59,053 nucleotides of DNA from Streptomyces sp. GKU 895 (GTDB lineage Bacteria > Actinomycetota > Actinomycetes > Streptomycetales > Streptomycetaceae), in assembly GCA_002027195.1 (NCBI GenBank), contig MWJO01000042.1:1-59053 (forward strand), written 5' to 3'. Positions 26,499-35,045 of this stretch are shown piece after piece. The notes beneath the pieces were generated by a model, which had not been told where the DNA came from, did not search any database, and saw only the letters and a program-made list of their open reading frames with translations. The number at the start of each line of letters is the position of its first letter. The first letter of the stretch is position 1. A program made the position numbers and the translations under genes.

Positions 26499-27955
26499 AT
26501 GACCACCCTCGAACCGCGCGACACCGACGTCACGCACGCCACCCCTGACCTGGCCCCCGACAGCGAGGAAGGGGTGCTGAGCCGGGCCTTCCGGGCGCTC
26601 AGTGTCGGGATCGTGTCGGTCGTGCTGCTCATCGCCTTCGAGGCCACCGCGGTCGGGACGGCGATGCCGGTGGCGGCGCGGGAGCTGAACGGGGTGTCGC
26701 TGTACGCGTTCGCGTTCTCGGGGTACTTCACCACCTCGCTGTTCGGGATGGTGCTGTCCGGGCAGTGGTCGGACCGGCGCGGCCCGCTCGGCCCGCTCAC
26801 CACCGGCATCGCCTCCTTCGCCGCCGGACTGATGCTGTCCGGCACCGCGGGGGCGATGTGGCTGTTCATCCTCGGGCGGGCCGTGCAGGGGTTCGGCGGC
26901 GGGCTGGTCATCGTCGCGCTGTACGTCGTCGTGGGGCGGGCCTACCCGGAGCGGCTGCGGCCCGCGATCATGGCCGCCTTCGCCGCGGGGTGGGTCGTGC
27001 CGTCGATCGTCGGACCGCTCGCGGCGGGTGCGGTGACCGAGCATCTGGGCTGGCGGTGGGTGTTCGTCGGCATCCCGGTACTCGTCGTCTTTCCGCTGGC
27101 CCTCGCGCTGCCGCAGATACGCCGACGAGCCGGCGGACCGGTCGACGGCTGCGCCCGTACCGCCTCCTTCGACCGGCGCCGCATCCGTCTCGCCCTCGGC
27201 ATCTCGCTGGGCGCGGGGCTGTTGCAGTACGCCGCCCAGGATCTGCGGTGGCTGTCGGCGGTCCCGGCGGTCGCGGGCGCCGCGCTCCTCGTGCCGGCCG
27301 TACGCGGACTGCTGCCCCGCGGCACCTACCGGGCCGCCCGCGGCCTGCCCTCCGTCGTCCTGCTGCGCGGGGTCGCCGCGGGCTCCTTCATCGCCGCCGA
27401 GTCCTTCGTGCCGCTGATGCTGGTCACCCAGCGGGGGCTCACGCCGACGCTCGCCGGGTTCTCGCTGGCGGCGGGCGGGCTGACGTGGGCGCTGGGCTCG
27501 TGGGTGCAGTCGCGGGCGCGGGTGGAGCCGTACCGGGAGCGGCTGATGACGTCCGGGATGGTGCTGGTGGCGGCGTCGATCGCCGCGGCGCCGAGTGTGC
27601 TGATCGACTCGGTGCGGCCTGGACGGTGGCGGTGGCGTGGGCCTTCGGCTGCTTCGGGATGGGGCTGGTGATCTCCTCCACCAGCGTGCTGCTGCTCCAG
27701 CTCTCCGCCCCCGAGGAGGCCGGCACCAACTCCGCGTCCCTCCAGATCTCCGACGCCCTCGCGAACGTCGTCCTGCTGGCCGCGGGCGGCGCCGCCTTCG
27801 CCGCCCTGGGCGGTGGCGCGGTGAGCCATGCGGCGACGGAGGCGTCCGGCGCGGGCTCGCATCCGGCGGCCTTCGCGGCGGTGTTCCTGCCGATGGCGGG
27901 GGTGGCGTTGGTGGGGGCCTGGGTGACGAGGCGGTTGCGGAGCGAATCCCGGTGA
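26499..27955 (+). CDS. MFS efflux transporter (frameshifted)
   Basis: About 485 aa corrected, with 12-14 hydrophobic segments. It is a drug:H+ antiporter-type MFS protein, marked by GQWSDRRGPLGPLTTG in loop 2-3, GRAVQGFGGGLVIVALYVVVG in segment 4-5 and WRWVFVGIPV. It probably exports a small lipophilic compound. The frame breaks near 27615: one inserted G gives AWTVAVAWAFGCFGMGL and restores the final two membrane segments through GTNSASLQISDALANVVLLA. The indel is at a G run and is probably a sequencing error. It is isolated, with no regulator beside it. Confidence 0.85.
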
Positions 27956-27963
27956 CACCGCGT

Positions 27964-27979
27964 GGTACCACGTAGTACC
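27964..27979. promoter_or_regulatory. Palindromic operator before the toxin-antitoxin pair
   Basis: GGTACCACGTAGTACC is an inverted repeat (GGTAC...GTACC) eight bases upstream of the antitoxin ATG, overlapping a second perfect palindrome, GTGGTACCAC (27962-27971). The position fits autoregulation by the RHH-like antitoxin or the antitoxin-toxin complex. Confidence 0.55.
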
Positions 27980-27987
27980 GTCGAGGT

Positions 27988-28185
27988 ATGGCTGGACTGA
28001 ACCTGCGTTTCACGGACGAAGAGCTCGACGCCCTGCGTGAGCGTGCGGCGGCGGAAGGGCGCAGTATGCAGGCCTTCGCGCACGACGCGGTGATCGCGGC
28101 CATAAACGAGCACTCACGTCTGTTCAACGAGGCGGCCGATCATGTGCTGAAGGCCAGCGTTGAGCTGAACCGGAGGCTCGCCTGA
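27988..28185 (+). CDS. Antitoxin of a Phd/Doc-like module
   Basis: A 65-aa protein with a ribbon-helix-helix-like N-terminus (LNLRFTDEELDALRERAAAEGRSMQAFAHDAV) and a C-terminal helix likely to wrap the toxin. This is a common antitoxin form in actinobacterial Doc modules. Its TGA overlaps the toxin ATG (TGATG), the normal coupling. GAGG lies only one base before the ATG and a palindrome just upstream, so the transcript may have a very short leader. Confidence 0.85.
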   Translation: MAGLNLRFTDEELDALRERAAAEGRSMQAFAHDAVIAAINEHSRLFNEAADHVLKASVELNRRLA

Positions 28186-28553
28186 TGCACTACCTCACGT
28201 TGCCCGAGCTGCTGAACCTGGCGAAGCGGCTCGGGGCCGACGAGGTGCGCGATTACGGGCTGCTCGACTCGGCCCTGGCCCGTCCGCAGTCGAGTGTGTT
28301 CGGGCAGGACGCCTATCCGGATGTATGGCAGAAGGCTGCCGCGCTGATGGAGTCGCTGGCGCGGAATCACGCGCTCGTCGACGGGAACAAGCGCATCGCC
28401 TGGTACGCGACCTGGGTCTTCCTGCACATGAACGGACACCCCCTCGACCCGGCCTTCGATGTGGACGACGCCGAGCGGTTCGTCCTGGATGTCTGCCAGG
28501 GCGCCTTGGACGTGCCCAAGATCGCGGCCCATCTGCCGCGCTTCGCGCGCTGA
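28185..28553 (+). CDS. Doc-family toxin (Fic fold)
   Basis: A 122-aa death-on-curing protein. The Fic-type active-site motif reads HALVDGNKR at 62-70, the Doc version of HxFx(D/A)(G/A)NKR. Doc toxins phosphorylate elongation factor Tu and stop translation until relieved by the antitoxin. The catalytic His62, Asp66 and Lys69-Arg70 are all present, so activity is expected. Coupling to the upstream antitoxin by a TGATG overlap completes a type II module. A chromosomal copy between a transporter and a core helicase gene suggests later insertion. Confidence 0.9.
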   Translation: MHYLTLPELLNLAKRLGADEVRDYGLLDSALARPQSSVFGQDAYPDVWQKAAALMESLARNHALVDGNKRIAWYATWVFLHMNGHPLDPAFDVDDAERFVLDVCQGALDVPKIAAHLPRFAR

Positions 28554-28696
28554 CTGTGACCTCGGTCCCACCCACGGGCGACCCGGCCCCGTCCGCACGT
28601 TGACGGCACCGGGCCGCCGGTAGGGTGGCCCGGTTGTCATACGTAGCCCGACCTTACGGACCACCAGCCGAGCCGCCCGACCCTCGTACGGAGACC

Positions 28697-30547
28697 GTGA
28701 CTACCGCCCGCCCGTCACCCGCCACCACCCTCAACGGAGGGCCCTCCGGGCCCGCGCCTATGTCTGCCTCCACCACGTCCCACCACCTCTCGCCCGCCTT
28801 CCCCGGCCGCGCCCCCTGGGGTACCGCCAGCAAGCTGCGTGCCTGGCAGCAGGGGGCGATGGAGAAGTACATCCAGGAGCAGCCGCGTGACTTCCTCGCG
28901 GTGGCGACCCCGGGCGCCGGCAAGACGACCTTCGCCCTCACCCTCGCCTCCTGGCTGCTGCACCACCACGTCGTGCAGCAGGTGACCGTGGTCGCGCCGA
29001 CCGAGCATCTGAAGAAGCAGTGGGCGGAGGCGGCCGCGCGGATAGGGATCAAGCTGGACCCGGAGTACAGCGCGGGCCCGCTCGGCAAGGACTACCACGG
29101 CGTCGCCGTGACGTACGCCGGTGTCGGCGTCCGCCCCATGCTGCACCGCAACCGCGTCGAGCAGCGCAAGACCCTCGTCATCCTCGACGAGATCCACCAC
29201 GCCGGTGACTCCAAGTCCTGGGGCGAGGCCTGCCTCGAAGCCTTCGAGCCCGCCACCCGCCGGCTCGCGCTCACCGGTACGCCGTTCCGGTCCGACACCA
29301 ACCCCATCCCCTTCGTGACGTACGAGGAGGACAACGCGGGCATCCGGCGGTCGGCCGCCGACTACACCTACGGGTACGGCAACGCGCTCGCCGACCACGT
29401 CGTCCGGCCGGTCATCTTCCTCTCCTACAGCGGCAACATGCGCTGGCGGACGAAGGCCGGTGACGAGATCGCCGCCCGGCTCGGCGAGCCCATGACCAAG
29501 GACGCCGTCTCGCAGGCCTGGCGCACGGCGCTCGATCCGCGCGGTGAGTGGATGCCGAGCGTGCTGCGCGCCGCCGACCAGCGGCTCACCGAGGTCCGCA
29601 AGGCCATCCCGGACGCGGGCGCGCTCGTCATCGCCTCCGACCAGGACTCCGCCCGCGCCTACGCCAAGCTGATCCGCGAGATCACGGGCACCAAGGCCAC
29701 GCTCGTCCTCTCCGACGACGCCGGCGCCTCCAAGCGCATCGACGACTTCAGCCAGAGCAACGACCGCTGGATGGTCGCCGTACGCATGGTGTCGGAGGGC
29801 GTCGACGTCCCGCGCCTCGCCGTCGGCGTGTACGCCACCACCATCTCCACGCCCCTCTTCTTCGCCCAGGCCGTCGGCCGCTTCGTACGGTCCCGGCGCC
29901 GCGGCGAGACCGCCTCCGTGTTCCTCCCGACCGTCCCCGACCTCCTCACCTTCGCCAACGAGATGGAGGTGGAGCGGGACCACGCCCTCGACAAGCCGAA
30001 GAAGGAGGGCGAGGAGGACCCGTACGCCGAGTCCGAGAAGGAGATGGAGGAGGCGAACAAGGAGCAGGACGAGGACACCGGCGAGCAGGAGCAGTTCTCC
30101 TTCGAGGCACTGGAGTCCGAGGCCGTCTTCGACCGGGTGCTGTACGACGGGGCCGAGTTCGGCATGCAGGCCCATCCGGGGAGTGAGGAGGAGCAGGACT
30201 ACCTCGGGATCCCGGGCCTCCTGGAACCCGACCAGGTCCAGCTTCTCCTCCAGAAGCGGCAGGCCCGGCAGATCGCGCACAGCCGCAAGAAGCCGGACTC
30301 TGAGGCGGACCTGCTGGAACTGCCCGCCGAGCGGCGGCCCGTCGTCTCCCACAAGGAGATGATGGAGCTGCGCAAGCAGCTCAACACGATGGTGAGCGCT
30401 TACGTCCATCAGAGCGGCAAGCCGCACGGCGTCATCCACACCGAGCTGCGGCGCGTGTGCGGCGGACCGCCGAGCGCCGAGGCCACGGCCGGGCAGCTGC
30501 GGCAGCGCATCGCCAAGGTCCAGGAGTGGGCCACCCGGATGCGCTGA
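28697..30547 (+). CDS. DEAD/DEAH-box helicase (superfamily 2, ResIII-like)
   Basis: About 616 aa. It has Walker A ATPGAGKTT (about 70-78), a DEIHH Walker B (about 164) and SAT-like LTGTPFRSD. The C-terminal helicase half contains VRMVSEGVDVPRLAVGVYAT and the arginine finger region QAVGRFVRSRRRGE. An acidic segment (about 440-480, many Glu/Asp/Lys) and a ~140-residue helical C-terminal part follow. It resembles type III restriction R subunits in the helicase core only; no endonuclease motif and no methylase partner is present. It is conserved in streptomycetes as I recall, so a DNA or RNA maintenance role is more likely than restriction. The GTG follows GGAG at 28690-28693; ATG 28760 is an alternative. 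Confidence 0.85.
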   Translation: MTTARPSPATTLNGGPSGPAPMSASTTSHHLSPAFPGRAPWGTASKLRAWQQGAMEKYIQEQPRDFLAVATPGAGKTTFALTLASWLLHHHVVQQVTVVAPTEHLKKQWAEAAARIGIKLDPEYSAGPLGKDYHGVAVTYAGVGVRPMLHRNRVEQRKTLVILDEIHHAGDSKSWGEACLEAFEPATRRLALTGTPFRSDTNPIPFVTYEEDNAGIRRSAADYTYGYGNALADHVVRPVIFLSYSGNMRWRTKAGDEIAARLGEPMTKDAVSQAWRTALDPRGEWMPSVLRAADQRLTEVRKAIPDAGALVIASDQDSARAYAKLIREITGTKATLVLSDDAGASKRIDDFSQSNDRWMVAVRMVSEGVDVPRLAVGVYATTISTPLFFAQAVGRFVRSRRRGETASVFLPTVPDLLTFANEMEVERDHALDKPKKEGEEDPYAESEKEMEEANKEQDEDTGEQEQFSFEALESEAVFDRVLYDGAEFGMQAHPGSEEEQDYLGIPGLLEPDQVQLLLQKRQARQIAHSRKKPDSEADLLELPAERRPVVSHKEMMELRKQLNTMVSAYVHQSGKPHGVIHTELRRVCGGPPSAEATAGQLRQRIAKVQEWATRMR

Positions 30548-30879
30548 GCCCCTGGCCGAGAGGGTGCGGGGCATGTCAGATGCTGTGCTCGCAGGATGCT
30601 GGGCGTCGTACGTATCAGGACAAACAGAAGTACTCCGTACCGGCCACTGACCGGATTCTGGACGGAGCCTTCCGCTCAGCGAACCGGCTTCGCTAATGTC
30701 CCGCTACGCACACGCCCCGTGGCAGCGCCGCCGCGGAGCGCAGCCGTGAAGCGACGCGGCCCGGTACGCATGCCGGGCCGCCGGCCGATCGGCGGCCTCT
30801 GACGCGCGTCGCCGACGGGACTCGATGACGCACCGCCGCGACAAGGCCGCCGACCTCACCACTTGGAGGAGTGGGCGTC
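30548..30879. other. Intergenic region with overlapping alternative hairpins
   Basis: 332 bp without a credible gene. Two hairpins share bases: GGCCCGG/CCGGGCC at 30758-30779 and GGCCGCCG/CGGCGGCC at 30776-30797. They cannot form fully together. They may terminate helicase transcription or belong to the 5' leader of the IclR gene. The IclR ribosome site GGAGGA is at 30865-30870. Confidence 0.4.
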
Positions 30880-31520
30880 GTGACCGCGGAGACCTCTCAG
30901 ACGCTCGACCGAGGACTGCGTGTCCTCAAGCTGCTGGCCGATACGGACCACGGGCTGACCGTCACCGAGCTATCCAACAAACTGGGCGTGAACCGGACCG
31001 TCGTGTACCGGTTGCTCGCCACCCTCGAACAGCATGCTCTCGTACGACGTGACCTGGGCGGACGTGCCCGGGTCGGCCTCGGCGTGCTCCGCCTGGGCCG
31101 CCAGGTGCATCCGCTGGTGCGCGAGGCCGCCTTGCCGGCCCTGCGTTCCCTCGCCGAGGACATCGGGGCCACGGCCCATCTCACGCTGGTGGACGGGGCG
31201 GAGGCGCTGGCCGTCGCCGTGGTCGAGCCGACGTGGACGGACTACCACGTGGCCTACCGCGCCGGGTTCCGCCACCCCCTGGACCGGGGTGCCGCGGGCC
31301 GGGCGATCCTGTCCGCCCGCACCCAGCCGCCCGGCGAGCCGGGCTACACCCTCACCCACGGCGAACTGGAGGCGGGAGCCAGCGGCGCCGCGCCCCGCTG
31401 CTCGGCGTCACGGGCGTCGAGGGCAGTGTCGGCGTGGTGATGCTGGCGGACGCGGTGCCCGAACGGGTGGGCCCGCGGGTGATGGACGCGGCACGGGAGG
31501 TGGCGGAGGCGTTGCGCTGA
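30880..31520 (+). CDS. IclR-family transcriptional regulator (frameshifted)
   Basis: About 213 aa corrected. It has an N-terminal winged helix with LTVTELSNKLGVNRTVVYRLLATLEQH, then the IclR effector domain (GATAHLTLVDGAEALAVAVVEP; RAGFRHPLDRGAAGRAILS). It is shorter than the typical ~250 aa because the effector domain is reduced. The frame breaks at about 31393-31397: one inserted base gives PLLGVTGVEGSVGVVML and a natural end. GGAGGA at 30865-30870 selects the GTG at 30880 over that at 30871. The effector and targets are unknown; the regulator stands alone between the helicase and a secreted-protease gene. Confidence 0.82.
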
Positions 31521-31652
31521 GCCTTTCGGCAAGGGTGGCCGGGGTGGCCGTGGGTCACCCCGGGACACCACCGGCGAAGTGTCCGCCGGTCACCTCCCCC
31601 CGTGACACCACCGGCTCCTGGCCGGAACTGGTCGTCGCGTTAGATTGATCCC

Positions 31653-32444
31653 GTGCTCTCTCGCCTCACGCGCCCCCGGGCCGTCGCCGTCTGCGCCCTG
31701 CCCGTCGTGGCCCTCCTCGCCACCGCGGCGTTCGCGCCCCTGCCGTTCTCGCTGGCGCAGCCCGGCATGACGGCGAACGTCCTCGGCGAGAACCAGGACA
31801 CCCCGGTGATCACGATCACGGGTGCCGAGACGCGTACGACGACCGGGCAGCTGCGGATGACGACCATCGAGGCGACCAATCCGGACACCCGGGTCTCGCT
31901 CGGGGACGTGCTCGACGCGTGGTTCGCCACGGACCAGGCGGTCATGCCGCGCGACTCGGTCTACCCGAGCGGGCAGTCCACGCAGCAGATCGAGCGGCAC
32001 AACACCGAGCAGATGAAGCAGTCCCAGGACGCGGCGACCGAGGCCGCGCTGAACTACCTGGACCTCTCCGACAAGAACATCAAGGTCACCCTGAAACTGG
32101 CGGACGTGGGCGGCCCCAGCGCCGGGCTCCTCTTCTCCCTCGGCATCGTCGACAAGCTGGACGGCGACGGCAACGGCGGTGACCTCACGGGCGGCCGGGT
32201 GATCGCCGGTACGGGCACGATCGACGCCGACGGGACGGTGGGCGCGGTGGGCGGCGTCTCCCTGAAGACGCAGGCCGCGAAGCGGGACGGCGCCACGGTG
32301 TTCCTCGTCCCCGAGGACGAGTGCGGCGACGCGAAGGCGGAACTCCCGAAGGGGCTGCGGCTGATTCCGGTGACGACGCTGAAGGGGGCGGTGAGCTCCC
32401 TGACGGCGCTGGAGTCGGGGAAGGGGTCGGTTCCGAGCTGTTAG
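31653..32444 (+). CDS. Secreted or membrane-anchored Lon-like serine protease (S16, YlbL-like)
   Basis: A 263-aa protein with an N-terminal signal/anchor (residues of about 10-35: VAVCALPVVALLATAAFAPL) and a C-terminal Lon proteolytic domain. The catalytic dyad is Ser156 in GGPSAGLLFSLG and Lys205 in GGVSLKTQAAKRDGA, and the hallmark GTIDADGTVGAVGGV lies between them. The PDZ domain of full-length YlbL proteins (~350 aa) appears missing or reduced here. Active sites facing outside the membrane would act on envelope or exported proteins. The start is GTG 31653. Confidence 0.85.
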   Translation: MLSRLTRPRAVAVCALPVVALLATAAFAPLPFSLAQPGMTANVLGENQDTPVITITGAETRTTTGQLRMTTIEATNPDTRVSLGDVLDAWFATDQAVMPRDSVYPSGQSTQQIERHNTEQMKQSQDAATEAALNYLDLSDKNIKVTLKLADVGGPSAGLLFSLGIVDKLDGDGNGGDLTGGRVIAGTGTIDADGTVGAVGGVSLKTQAAKRDGATVFLVPEDECGDAKAELPKGLRLIPVTTLKGAVSSLTALESGKGSVPSC

Positions 32445-32623
32445 GCCATCGCCGGGCGGGGGTTGGCGGCGAGGCGGAGACCGAGTTCGATCAGCGTCCA
32501 GCCGAGGCGGGTGCGCAGTTCCCTGGGGGGCTTGGCCTCGGTGGCGAGGCGGTGCGCCTCGGCTTGGGCGCGGAGGTCGGCGGCGCGGGCCTGGTGCAGG
32601 GCGAGGTGGGTCTCGGGGTGCAT
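32441..32623 (-). CDS. Small hypothetical protein, 60 aa
   Basis: A 60-residue mostly helical basic protein: HLALHQARAADLRAQAEAHR, then a second helix GWTLIELGLRLAAN. It lies within a longer unrelated frame but has its own ATG at 32623 and follows the ArsR-type gene by 11 bp on the same strand, so it is probably co-transcribed with it. No family was recognised, although small proteins of this form commonly follow such regulators in Streptomyces. Its stop overlaps the end of the convergent protease gene by 4 bp. Confidence 0.65.
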   Translation of the reverse strand: MHPETHLALHQARAADLRAQAEAHRLATEAKPPRELRTRLGWTLIELGLRLAANPRPAMA

Positions 32624-32634
32624 GGCGGGGCCTC

Positions 32635-33216
32635 TCAGTCCGTGTGGATGGGGAAGAGGTGCGTATGGATGCGCACGCGCTCGGCCTCGGGGTTGTCCTT
32701 GTCGGCCTCGAACGTGTCGTAGCTGTTGAGCAACTCGTGCAGCTTGGTGAGGAGTTCGCGAGACCGCTCGGGTGTCAGCCGTAGCGTGAAGTCGCTCAGG
32801 TCCATGGCGTGGTTCGACCACTTCGGGAGCCAGTCGTCGCGGGTCGCCACGAAGGTCGACACTTCGCGGGCGTGGTCGGTCGCGACCTCGTGGAGGAAGG
32901 TGTCGGCCGCCCCGCGCACCGCCGGATCCGGGCTCTGCAACAGGTCGTCGGTCATGCTGATGCCCTGCTCGACCGCTTGCCACCAGCGCTCCCGGCCCTT
33001 GCCGCGGTCCGGTGCGTCCTCGACGAAGCCGTGGGTGGCCAGCTGCCGCAGGTGGTAGCTCGTGGCGCCGCTGGACTCGCCCAGCCGCTCGGCGAGCATC
33101 GAGGCGGTGGCGGGGCCATGTCGGCGCAGGGCGTTGAGCAGTTCCATGCGCAGCGGATGCGCCAGTCCCCGCAGTGACCGCGCGTCAAGTTTCCGAAGGT
33201 TGGGCTCTTCCGGCAT
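32635..33216 (-). CDS. ArsR-type HTH transcriptional regulator
   Basis: A 193-aa regulator. The winged helix (about 8-90) includes LAHPLRMELLNALRRHGPAT and the recognition-helix region GESSGATSYHLRQLATHGFVED, followed by RWWQAVEQ. The C-terminal ~100 residues are helical and lack the Cys-rich metal sites of classical ArsR proteins, so the signal is probably not a metal. The start at 33216 (MPEEPNL) is favoured over 33252. A perfect palindrome just upstream is a likely operator, suggesting autorepression. The 60-aa gene follows in the same unit. Confidence 0.88.
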   Translation of the reverse strand: MPEEPNLRKLDARSLRGLAHPLRMELLNALRRHGPATASMLAERLGESSGATSYHLRQLATHGFVEDAPDRGKGRERWWQAVEQGISMTDDLLQSPDPAVRGAADTFLHEVATDHAREVSTFVATRDDWLPKWSNHAMDLSDFTLRLTPERSRELLTKLHELLNSYDTFEADKDNPEAERVRIHTHLFPIHTD

Positions 33217-33233
33217 GCGTACAAAGATAGCTA

Positions 33234-33251
33234 TGCAAAGGTTCCTTTGCA
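33234..33251. promoter_or_regulatory. Perfect 18-bp palindrome, likely ArsR-type operator
   Basis: TGCAAAGGTTCCTTTGCA lies 18 bp upstream of the ArsR-type start. The adjacent AAAGATAGCTATGCAAAG also carries a small palindrome, so this AT-richer stretch probably combines promoter and operator. Confidence 0.6.
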
Positions 33252-33264
33252 ACGACTTCTTTGG

Positions 33265-34227
33265 TCAGCCCTCCTTCACGAACCCCTCCGCCTTCATCCA
33301 GTCCAGCGCCACCTGGTGCGGATCCTCCCCGTCCACGTCCACCTTGGCGTTCAGCTCCTGCGCCACCGTGTTGTTCAGCTTCTTCGTGACCGGGTCCAGG
33401 ACCTTCTCGATCGCCGGCCACTTCTTCAGGGCCTTGGAGTTGATCTCGGGGGCGGCGTTGTAGTTGGGGAAGAACTTCCTGTCGTCCCGCATGACCGCGA
33501 GGTTCATGGACCTGATGCGGCCGTCGGTGGTGAAGACCTCGCCGTAGGTGCAACTGCCCTTCTTCACCTGGGTGTAGATGATCCCGGTGTCCATCTGCGT
33601 GATGTTCTTCGCCGGCACGCTCATCCCGTACGCCTTCTCCATGCCCGGCAGCCCGTCCGCGCGGTTGGCGAACTCGCTCTCCACGCACAGCGTCACCGCA
33701 CCGGGATCGGACTTCGACAGCGCCGCCACGTCCGACAGCGTCTTCGTGCCGTACTTCTCGGCGTTGGCCGCGTTCATGGCCAACGCGTACGTGTTGTTCA
33801 GGGCCGCGGGGGGCAGCCACGTCAGGCCGTTCTTCAGGTCGGCCGCACGGACCGCCTCCCACTGCGCCTTCGGGTCGGCGATCGGCTCGCTGTTGCCCAG
33901 GTACGTGATCCACGCGGTGCCCGTGTACTCGTACATCCCGTCCGCGTCACCGGACTTGACCGCCTCCCGCGCCCCGATGGACCCCTGGATGCCGGTGCGG
34001 TCCAGCACGTCCGCGCCCGCCGCCTCGAACGCGATGCCCATGATCGCGCCCAGGATCAGCTGTTCCGTGAACTCCTTCGACGTGACCGTCAGGCTCGCGC
34101 CCTTCAGCGGCTCCCCGCCGCCGATCGACCCCGGCCGCACGTCGTCGACCATGGGGGAGCCGCTCGTCAGACCGCAGGCCGAGGCCAGCAACACCACCGC
34201 GCCGGTGAGAGCAACCGCGCGCTTCAT
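33265..34227 (-). CDS. Substrate-binding lipoprotein of a quaternary-amine ABC importer
   Basis: A 320-aa OpuAC-type binding protein. A signal peptide with lipobox ASAC (Cys18) indicates a membrane-anchored lipoprotein. The binding domain begins GASLTVTSKEFTEQLILG, typical of glycine betaine/choline/carnitine receptors (OsmF/OpuBC type), and includes the choline-site-like YEYTGTAW. It delivers compatible solutes or related amines to the permeases encoded upstream. Its ATG overlaps the upstream permease stop (ATGA); it is the last gene of a four-gene unit. Confidence 0.92.
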   Translation of the reverse strand: MKRAVALTGAVVLLASACGLTSGSPMVDDVRPGSIGGGEPLKGASLTVTSKEFTEQLILGAIMGIAFEAAGADVLDRTGIQGSIGAREAVKSGDADGMYEYTGTAWITYLGNSEPIADPKAQWEAVRAADLKNGLTWLPPAALNNTYALAMNAANAEKYGTKTLSDVAALSKSDPGAVTLCVESEFANRADGLPGMEKAYGMSVPAKNITQMDTGIIYTQVKKGSCTYGEVFTTDGRIRSMNLAVMRDDRKFFPNYNAAPEINSKALKKWPAIEKVLDPVTKKLNNTVAQELNAKVDVDGEDPHQVALDWMKAEGFVKEG

Positions 34228-35045
34228 CGCCCCACCTCCAGCCCCCGCGGCCGCAACACCAGTTCCGCGAGCGAGGCCAGCCAGTCCACCAGCAGGGCCA
34301 GCGCCACCGTGAGGATCGAGCCCAGCATCAGCACCGGCATGCGCTGGGTGGTGATGCCGGTCGTGATCAGGACGCCCAGGCCGCCGCCCCCGCCGAACGT
34401 CGCCAGCGTCGCCGTACCGACATTGAGGACCAGGGCCGTTCGGACGCCCGCGAGGATCAGGGGGACCGCGAGCGGGAGTTCCACCCGCGTCAGCACTCCC
34501 ACCGGCGACATCCCGATGCCCCGCGCCGCCTCCAGCAGCGTCGGGTCGTTGGCCTTCAGGCCCGCGATCGTGTTCGACAGCACCGGGAGCACCGCGTAGA
34601 TGACGATGCCGATCAGGGCCGCCTTCGTGCCCGTGCCGAGCCAGATCACCAGCAGGGCCAGCAGGCCGATCGCCGGGGTCGCCTGGCCCATGTTGGCCAC
34701 GGCCATGGCGACCGGGGTGGCCTTGCGGAACATCTTCCGGGTCAGCAGGATGCCCAGCGGGATCGCGATGATCAGCACGAAGAAGGTGGAGATCACCGTC
34801 AGCTTCACATGCTGCCAAAGGGCCTTCGAGACCTGCCCGTTGGACAGCGCGTTCTCGGAGATCGAGTCCAGGTCCGCCTGCTGGAACCACAGCCAGGTCG
34901 CCAGCAGCACCGCCACCAGGACGGCGGGCAGGAAGGTCAGCTTCTGCCAGGTGATCCTGCGCCGCAGGTCCACCCGCGGTGCCGGCGCCTCCCGTTCCTC
35001 CAGGGATTCCGACTCCTCCGCCTGCTCCAGCTCAGGCACGCTCAC
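34224..35045 (-). CDS. ABC permease, quaternary-amine importer (second permease)
   Basis: A 273-aa permease. A cytosolic N-terminus of about 35 polar residues is followed by a membrane segment (TFLPAVLVAVLLATWLWF) and the BPD transporter core with EAARGIGMSPVGVLTRVELPLAVPLILAG, the EAA loop that contacts the ATPase. The GTG start overlaps the ATPase stop by GTGA. A Gly-rich motif FGGGGGLG lies near the periplasmic end, as in OpuCB/CD-type proteins. Confidence 0.9.
   Translation of the reverse strand: MSVPELEQAEESESLEEREAPAPRVDLRRRITWQKLTFLPAVLVAVLLATWLWFQQADLDSISENALSNGQVSKALWQHVKLTVISTFFVLIIAIPLGILLTRKMFRKATPVAMAVANMGQATPAIGLLALLVIWLGTGTKAALIGIVIYAVLPVLSNTIAGLKANDPTLLEAARGIGMSPVGVLTRVELPLAVPLILAGVRTALVLNVGTATLATFGGGGGLGVLITTGITTQRMPVLMLGSILTVALALLVDWLASLAELVLRPRGLEVGR

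Noticed and set aside
28697..30547. Restriction or phage-defence helicase
   Set aside because: The core is ResIII-like but no nuclease motif, methylase or other defence gene lies nearby, and the neighbouring Doc module is separate; the protein seems to be core in Streptomyces.
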